Made by a program: the position numbers and the translations under genes. This document shows positions 60,289-64,000 of a stretch of 64,000 nt of DNA, one piece after another (position 1 is the first letter of the stretch; every line of letters starts with the position of its first letter). Origin of the DNA: Terrabacter tumescens (GTDB lineage Bacteria; Actinomycetota; Actinomycetes; Actinomycetales; Dermatophilaceae); the NCBI RefSeq assembly GCF_014646815.1, contig NZ_BMNZ01000001.1:62001-126000 (forward strand). Reading direction: 5' to 3'. Below the pieces are notes generated by a model that was not told the DNA's origin, did not search any database, and saw nothing but the letters and a program-made list of their open reading frames with translations.

Positions 60289-61449
60289 ATGAGCGTCTCC
60301 CTCGGCATGCCGCCCCTGCCCCCGCCGGTCCTCGCCCCGCGGCGCCAGACCCGTCAGATCCAGGTCGGCAAGGTCGGGGTCGGCAGCGACTTCCCGGTGT
60401 CGGTGCAGTCGATGACGACGACGCCCACCACCGACATCAACGCGACGCTCCAGCAGATCGCCGAGCTCACCGCGAGCGGCTGTGACATCGTGCGCGTCGC
60501 GTGCCCGAGCCAGGACGACGCCGACGCCCTGCCGGCGATCGCGCGCAAGAGCCAGATCCCGGTCATCGCCGACATCCACTTCCAGCCGAAGTACGTCTAC
60601 GCGGCCATCGAGGCCGGCTGCGCGGCCGTGCGCGTCAACCCGGGCAACATCCGCCAGTTCGACGACCAGGTCAAGCAGATCGCGCGCGAGGCCAAGGACG
60701 CCGGTGTCTCGATCCGCATCGGCGTCAACGCCGGCAGCCTCGACAAGCGGATCATGGAGAAGTACGGCAAGGCGACGCCCGAGGCGCTCGTCGAGTCGGC
60801 CGTCTGGGAGGCGAGCCTTTTCGAGGAGCACGACTTCCACGACTTCAAGATCTCGGTCAAGCACAACGACCCGGTCATCATGGTGCGCGCCTACGAGCTG
60901 CTCGCCGAGCGCGGCGACTGGCCCCTGCACCTCGGCGTCACCGAGGCCGGCCCCGCATTCCAGGGCACCATCAAGTCGGCGACGGCCTTCGGGGCCCTGC
61001 TCTCGCGCGGCATCGGCGACACGATCCGCGTCTCCCTGTCGGCTCCGCCCGTCGAGGAGGTCAAGGTCGGCATCCAGATCCTGCAGAGCCTCAACCTGCG
61101 ACCGCGCAAGCTCGAGATCGTCTCGTGCCCCTCGTGCGGCCGCGCGCAGGTCGACGTCTACACCCTCGCCGACCAGGTCACCGCCGGACTCGAGGGCATG
61201 ACCGTGCCGCTGCGCGTCGCCGTCATGGGCTGCGTCGTCAACGGTCCGGGCGAGGCCCGCGAGGCCGACCTCGGCGTGGCCTCCGGCAACGGCAAGGGCC
61301 AGATCTTCGTCAAGGGCGAGGTCATCAAGACCGTGCCCGAGGCCCAGATCGTCGAGACCCTCATCGAGGAGGCCATGCGCCTGGCCGAGGAGATGGGCGA
61401 GCCGATCGACGAGGAGTCGGCCGGCGCCCCCAGCGTCACCGTCAGCTGA
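60289..61449 (+). CDS. ispG: 4-hydroxy-3-methylbut-2-en-1-yl diphosphate synthase (GcpE)
   Basis: 386 residues from ATG 60289. Features: [71 protein letters not shown], and the [4Fe-4S] ligands in [12 protein letters not shown] and [20 protein letters not shown]. Penultimate MEP-pathway step. Follows rip by 48 bp. Confidence 0.97.
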   Translation: MSVSLGMPPLPPPVLAPRRQTRQIQVGKVGVGSDFPVSVQSMTTTPTTDINATLQQIAELTASGCDIVRVACPSQDDADALPAIARKSQIPVIADIHFQPKYVYAAIEAGCAAVRVNPGNIRQFDDQVKQIAREAKDAGVSIRIGVNAGSLDKRIMEKYGKATPEALVESAVWEASLFEEHDFHDFKISVKHNDPVIMVRAYELLAERGDWPLHLGVTEAGPAFQGTIKSATAFGALLSRGIGDTIRVSLSAPPVEEVKVGIQILQSLNLRPRKLEIVSCPSCGRAQVDVYTLADQVTAGLEGMTVPLRVAVMGCVVNGPGEAREADLGVASGNGKGQIFVKGEVIKTVPEAQIVETLIEEAMRLAEEMGEPIDEESAGAPSVTVS

Positions 61450-61450
61450 C

Positions 61451-62182
61451 GTGCGGGCCCCCGTCCCCGCGACCGGGAATGGAGCCGGGGACGAGCCACG
61501 CCCGAGCTCGCGAGGGCCTGGCACGTCACTCCGGCATGCAGTCCTGCGCGACCTCGCCGAGCGTGTCGTCGCGCTACGGCCCGGGGAGCGCGTGGCCGTA
61601 GCCGTCGACGGTTTCGACGGCGCCGGCAAGACCGTGCTGGCCGACCAGCTCGCCGAGGTGATCGGCGCCGTGGACGGCTCACGCGACGTGCTGCGCGTCT
61701 CGATCGACGGGTTCCACCGGCCGAGGGCCGAGCGCATCGCCCGTGGCCGGGGACCCGAGAGCTTCTACGAGGACTCGTACGACTACGTCGCGTTCCGCCG
61801 GGCCGTCCTCGCCCCGTTCCGCCGCGGCGAGCCGGTCACCCCGACCGTCAACGACGTGGAGGCCGACCGCCCCGTGCACCCCGAACCGGTTTCGGTCGAG
61901 GCGGACACGGTGCTGCTCGTCGACGGGATCTTCCTCCAGCGACCGGAGCTGGCGGACGTGTGGGACGCAGCCGTGTGGGTCGACGTGCCGTTCGCGGTGT
62001 CCGTGCCACGCGGCAACGCGCGGTTCGGCGACGGCCACGACGCCGACCCCGAGGCGCCTGCGAACCGGCGCTACGTCGGCGGGCAACGCCTCTACCTCGA
62101 GGCGGCCGACCCGCGCGGCCGCGCGACCTGGGTGCTCGACAACACCGACCTCGACCGTCCGGTCCTGCACACCCGCGCCTGA
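61451..62182 (+). CDS. Uridine kinase-like P-loop protein
   Basis: 243 residues. P-loop VAVDGFDGAGKTVLADQLAE (about 51-70), then VLRVSIDGFHRPRAERIARG, ESFYEDSYDY and LLVDGIFLQRPELADVWDAAV, as in the uridine kinase/phosphoribulokinase family. The actinobacterial subgroup differs from Udk and its substrate is not settled. GTG start one base after ispG. Confidence 0.87.
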   Translation: MRAPVPATGNGAGDEPRPSSRGPGTSLRHAVLRDLAERVVALRPGERVAVAVDGFDGAGKTVLADQLAEVIGAVDGSRDVLRVSIDGFHRPRAERIARGRGPESFYEDSYDYVAFRRAVLAPFRRGEPVTPTVNDVEADRPVHPEPVSVEADTVLLVDGIFLQRPELADVWDAAVWVDVPFAVSVPRGNARFGDGHDADPEAPANRRYVGGQRLYLEAADPRGRATWVLDNTDLDRPVLHTRA

Positions 62183-62261
62183 GCGCGCCCCGGGAGCGCT
62201 GTGACGCGTTCGTGAGGCGCGCCGGGGTGACACCCGGGCCGTGGGAAGGCACTCTTGGGAG

Positions 62262-63107
62262 GTGCTCCGCCAACGACTCCCCGTGCGCCCCCTGTCGGCG
62301 GCCGACCTCGATACGGCGCTCGAGGTGTGCGCGCGCGACCGGGTGGCCAACGCCTTCGTGGCGGCACGCATCGTCGAGGGCTCGCTGCGCACGTCCCCGG
62401 GCGCGCTCCTCGGCCACTGGGCCGACGGCGAGCTGCGGGGTCTGGCCTGGGTCAGCGCCAACGTCGTCCCGGTCGAGCTCGACGAGGACGGCGTCTCCGC
62501 CGTCGCGGCGCGGATCAGCCGGATGCGGCGCCAGTGCGCCTCGATCTTCGGTCCCAGCGAGCAGGTCAGGGGCCTCTGGGACCGCCTGGGGCCGACGTGG
62601 GGCCCGGTCAGGGCCATCCGCACGCACCAGCCCCTGCTGACGACGCGGACGCTGCCCTCGGGCCTCGGCCTCACCCTGGACCCGGACGTGCGTCCGGCGC
62701 GTCTCGACGAGGTCGACCTCGTGCTCCCGGCGGCCGCCGCGATGTTCACCGAGGAGATCGGCTACCCGCCCTACTTCGGGTCCGACCGCAGCTACCGGGC
62801 GAGCATCGGCTCGCTCATCCGGGCGGGACACACCTTCGTCAAGGTCGAGGACGGCGAGGTCGTCTTCAAGGCGGACGTCGGCTCCCTGGCGCTCGGTTGC
62901 GCCCAGGTGCAGGGGGTCTGGCTGCACCCCCGGCTGCGCGGACAGGGCCTGTCGGTCCCTGCCATGGCGAGCGTCGTCGAGCAGTGCCTGTCGGGCCTGG
63001 CCGACGAGGTCTCGCTCTACGTCAACGACTTCAACGTCGCGGCCCGGGCCACCTACGCGCGGTGCGGCTTCCATGAGGTCGGGGCCTTCACGACCGTCCT
63101 GCTCTAG
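62262..63107 (+). CDS. GNAT-family N-acetyltransferase with DUF4081-type N-terminal domain
   Basis: 281 residues from GTG 62262 (another GTG at 62241 is in frame). N-terminal DUF4081-like domain (about 1-125, RVANAFVAARIVEGSLRTSP, GELRGLAWVSANVVPVELDE) followed by a GNAT domain (about 130-281, FKADVGSLALGCAQVQGVWL, RLRGQGLSVPAMASVVEQCL, LYVNDFNVAARATYARCGFH). This two-domain arrangement is conserved just after ispG in many actinobacteria; substrate unknown. Confidence 0.88.
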   Translation: MLRQRLPVRPLSAADLDTALEVCARDRVANAFVAARIVEGSLRTSPGALLGHWADGELRGLAWVSANVVPVELDEDGVSAVAARISRMRRQCASIFGPSEQVRGLWDRLGPTWGPVRAIRTHQPLLTTRTLPSGLGLTLDPDVRPARLDEVDLVLPAAAAMFTEEIGYPPYFGSDRSYRASIGSLIRAGHTFVKVEDGEVVFKADVGSLALGCAQVQGVWLHPRLRGQGLSVPAMASVVEQCLSGLADEVSLYVNDFNVAARATYARCGFHEVGAFTTVLL

Positions 63108-63135
63108 CCCGCGGTCGTCCGCCTAGGGTGAGGTC

Positions 63136-63546
63136 ATGAAGACCGCCACCAACGCCCCGCTCGGCAAGGACGCCATCGCCCTGGCCGGACTCTTCCTCAC
63201 CTCGGGCACGATGCACTTCGTCAAGCCCGAGCCGTTCGAGGCGATGGTGCCGAAGCAGCTGCCGTCGCGACGCGCGCTGGTGTATGCGTCGGGTGCCCTC
63301 GAGATCGCTTGTGCGGTGGGCCTGTTCGTCCCTCGCACGCGTCGTGTCGCCGGGCTGGTCTCCGCGGCGCTCCTCGTCGCCGTCTTCCCTGCGAACGTCA
63401 CCATGACGGGGCAGGCCAAGCGCCGCCTCGACCGCAAGCCGGACGACGCCAAGCGGCAGGGCTACCTCGCCGCCACGGTGGCGCGGTTGCCGCTCCAGTG
63501 GCCGATGATCCGGACGGCCCTGCGCGCCGGGGAAGTCATGCGCTGA
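63136..63546 (+). CDS. DoxX family membrane protein
   Basis: 136 residues. Membrane segments at about 10-30, 50-70 and 72-92; GLFLTSGTMHFVKPEPFEAM and PKQLPSRRALVYASGALEIA match the DoxX-like group. A basic stretch (KRRLDRKPDDAKRQGYLAAT) precedes the C-terminal ARLPLQWPMIRTALRA. The 3' end overlaps the convergent GNAT gene by 11 bp. Function undefined. Confidence 0.82.
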   Translation: MKTATNAPLGKDAIALAGLFLTSGTMHFVKPEPFEAMVPKQLPSRRALVYASGALEIACAVGLFVPRTRRVAGLVSAALLVAVFPANVTMTGQAKRRLDRKPDDAKRQGYLAATVARLPLQWPMIRTALRAGEVMR

Positions 63547-64000
63547 GGCCGGCCCGGCCGAACCCGATCGTGACGCTCTCGCCGACCCGGCGGTAGCCCA
63601 GCGCCCGGTAGATCGCGTTGGAGGTCGGGTTGGCGAGGTCCGTGTAGAGCATGCACGCCTCGCCCGCGTCCTGCCGGTCGCTGCTCAGTGCGGCGACGAC
63701 CGCGCTCGCGTAGCCGTGCCCGCGCAGCTCGCGAGGGGTCCAGACGCCGGAGATGCGGGTCACGCCCCCACTCGGGGACGACGCATACGCCATCGAGACC
63801 GTCCGGCCGTCGTGCTCCCACAGTCCGACCCGCCCGGCCTCGACGGTCCGCACCAGCGAGGCGACGGTGCGGCCACCGCCCTCGATGGCGTCGACGAACT
63901 GCTGGTGCCACTCGTCGACGAGCGCGCAGTCGGCACCGGTGGCGACGCGGAAGGATCCGGCGACCTCGAAGGGCATCCGGGGACGCTCGGGCAGGTCGAA
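63536..64000 (-). CDS. GNAT-family N-acetyltransferase (5' end outside window)
   Basis: The frame runs from base 64000 leftward without a stop (FDLPERPRMPFEVAGSFRVA), and the visible 154 residues cover only the GNAT C-terminal part, so the start lies beyond the window; an internal ATG at 63976 is less likely. GNAT motif: ISGVWTPRELRGHGYASAVV and LYTDLANPTSNAIYRALGYR. Convergent with doxX. Confidence 0.85.
   Translation of the reverse strand, partial: FDLPERPRMPFEVAGSFRVATGADCALVDEWHQQFVDAIEGGGRTVASLVRTVEAGRVGLWEHDGRTVSMAYASSPSGGVTRISGVWTPRELRGHGYASAVVAALSSDRQDAGEACMLYTDLANPTSNAIYRALGYRRVGESVTIGFGRAGLSA

Noticed and set aside
58906-61737. 943-codon minus-strand open frame opposite rip and ispG
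   Set aside because: Same artefact: antisense to two certain genes, with no family match or start signal.

Overview
This 64-kb window is chromosomal DNA from a very GC-rich actinobacterium. The gene content and order (rpsP-khpA-rimM-trmD-rplS-lepB-rnhB-DUF2469-yraN-yifB-dprA-xerC-M23, then rpsB-tsf, pyrH-frr-cdsA-rlmN, dxr-rip-ispG) are the conserved actinobacterial translation/cell-envelope backbone. Many GTG starts, alanine-rich tails on S16 and S2, the DUF2469 gene and two adjacent signal peptidases fit a member of the Micrococcales, most likely near the Intrasporangiaceae. That family assignment is inference from gene content only. I saw no tRNA or rRNA gene, IS element, prophage or CRISPR array, and no gene-free stretch longer than about 280 bp.

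Layout. (1) 1-3712: the 3' part of a glutathionylspermidine-synthase-like ATP-grasp gene with a DUF350 membrane protein, an amidohydrolase and a GNAT protein. (2) 3899-15121: ribosome and tRNA maturation genes, two signal peptidases, RNase HII, then the YraN/YifB/DprA group and XerC. A FetB-like permease lies on the minus strand inside it. (3) 15155-19273: minus-strand block with an M23 peptidase, a class I aminotransferase and a large polytopic DUF6541 protein. (4) 19552-21372: rpsB-tsf. (5) 21538-29120: insertion between tsf and pyrH, with an ABM-domain membrane protein, a sulfur triad (SQR, DsrC/TusE, DsrE), a two-component system whose kinase is fused to a DUF4173-type membrane domain, and a class V aminotransferase. 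(6) 29201-33679: pyrH-frr-cdsA-SDR-rlmN. (7) 33769-57547: a 24-kb accessory insertion between rlmN and dxr. It holds a carboxyethylornithine synthase, GlxA/MFS/PrpE, LOG, AEC and VOC genes, a complete putrescine/polyamine uptake and degradation locus (Lrp regulator, aminotransferase, aminobutyraldehyde dehydrogenase, PotDABC, a saccharopine-dehydrogenase-like enzyme, GabD), a stand-alone DnaB-type ATPase, a barnase/barstar pair and hypotheticals. (8) 57581-64000: dxr, site-2 protease and ispG, then a uridine-kinase-like gene, GNATs and DoxX.

The polyamine genes make one functional unit: the ABC transporter imports putrescine or spermidine, the class III aminotransferase and PatD convert putrescine to GABA, and GabD finishes the route to succinate. 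The adjacent Lrp/AsnC gene and two inverted repeats in the divergent promoter region suggest local control. The sulfur triad suggests sulfide detoxification feeding a persulfide carrier.

The strongest unexplained signal is not a gene. The octamer GTATGCCG (reverse CGGCATAC) occurs 36 times by eye, on both strands, in genes and intergenic DNA, where about two are expected by chance. It accounts for nearly all TAT codons I noticed. A second unexplained element is a short repeat (TCGAGTGAGC) clustered on both sides of xerC.
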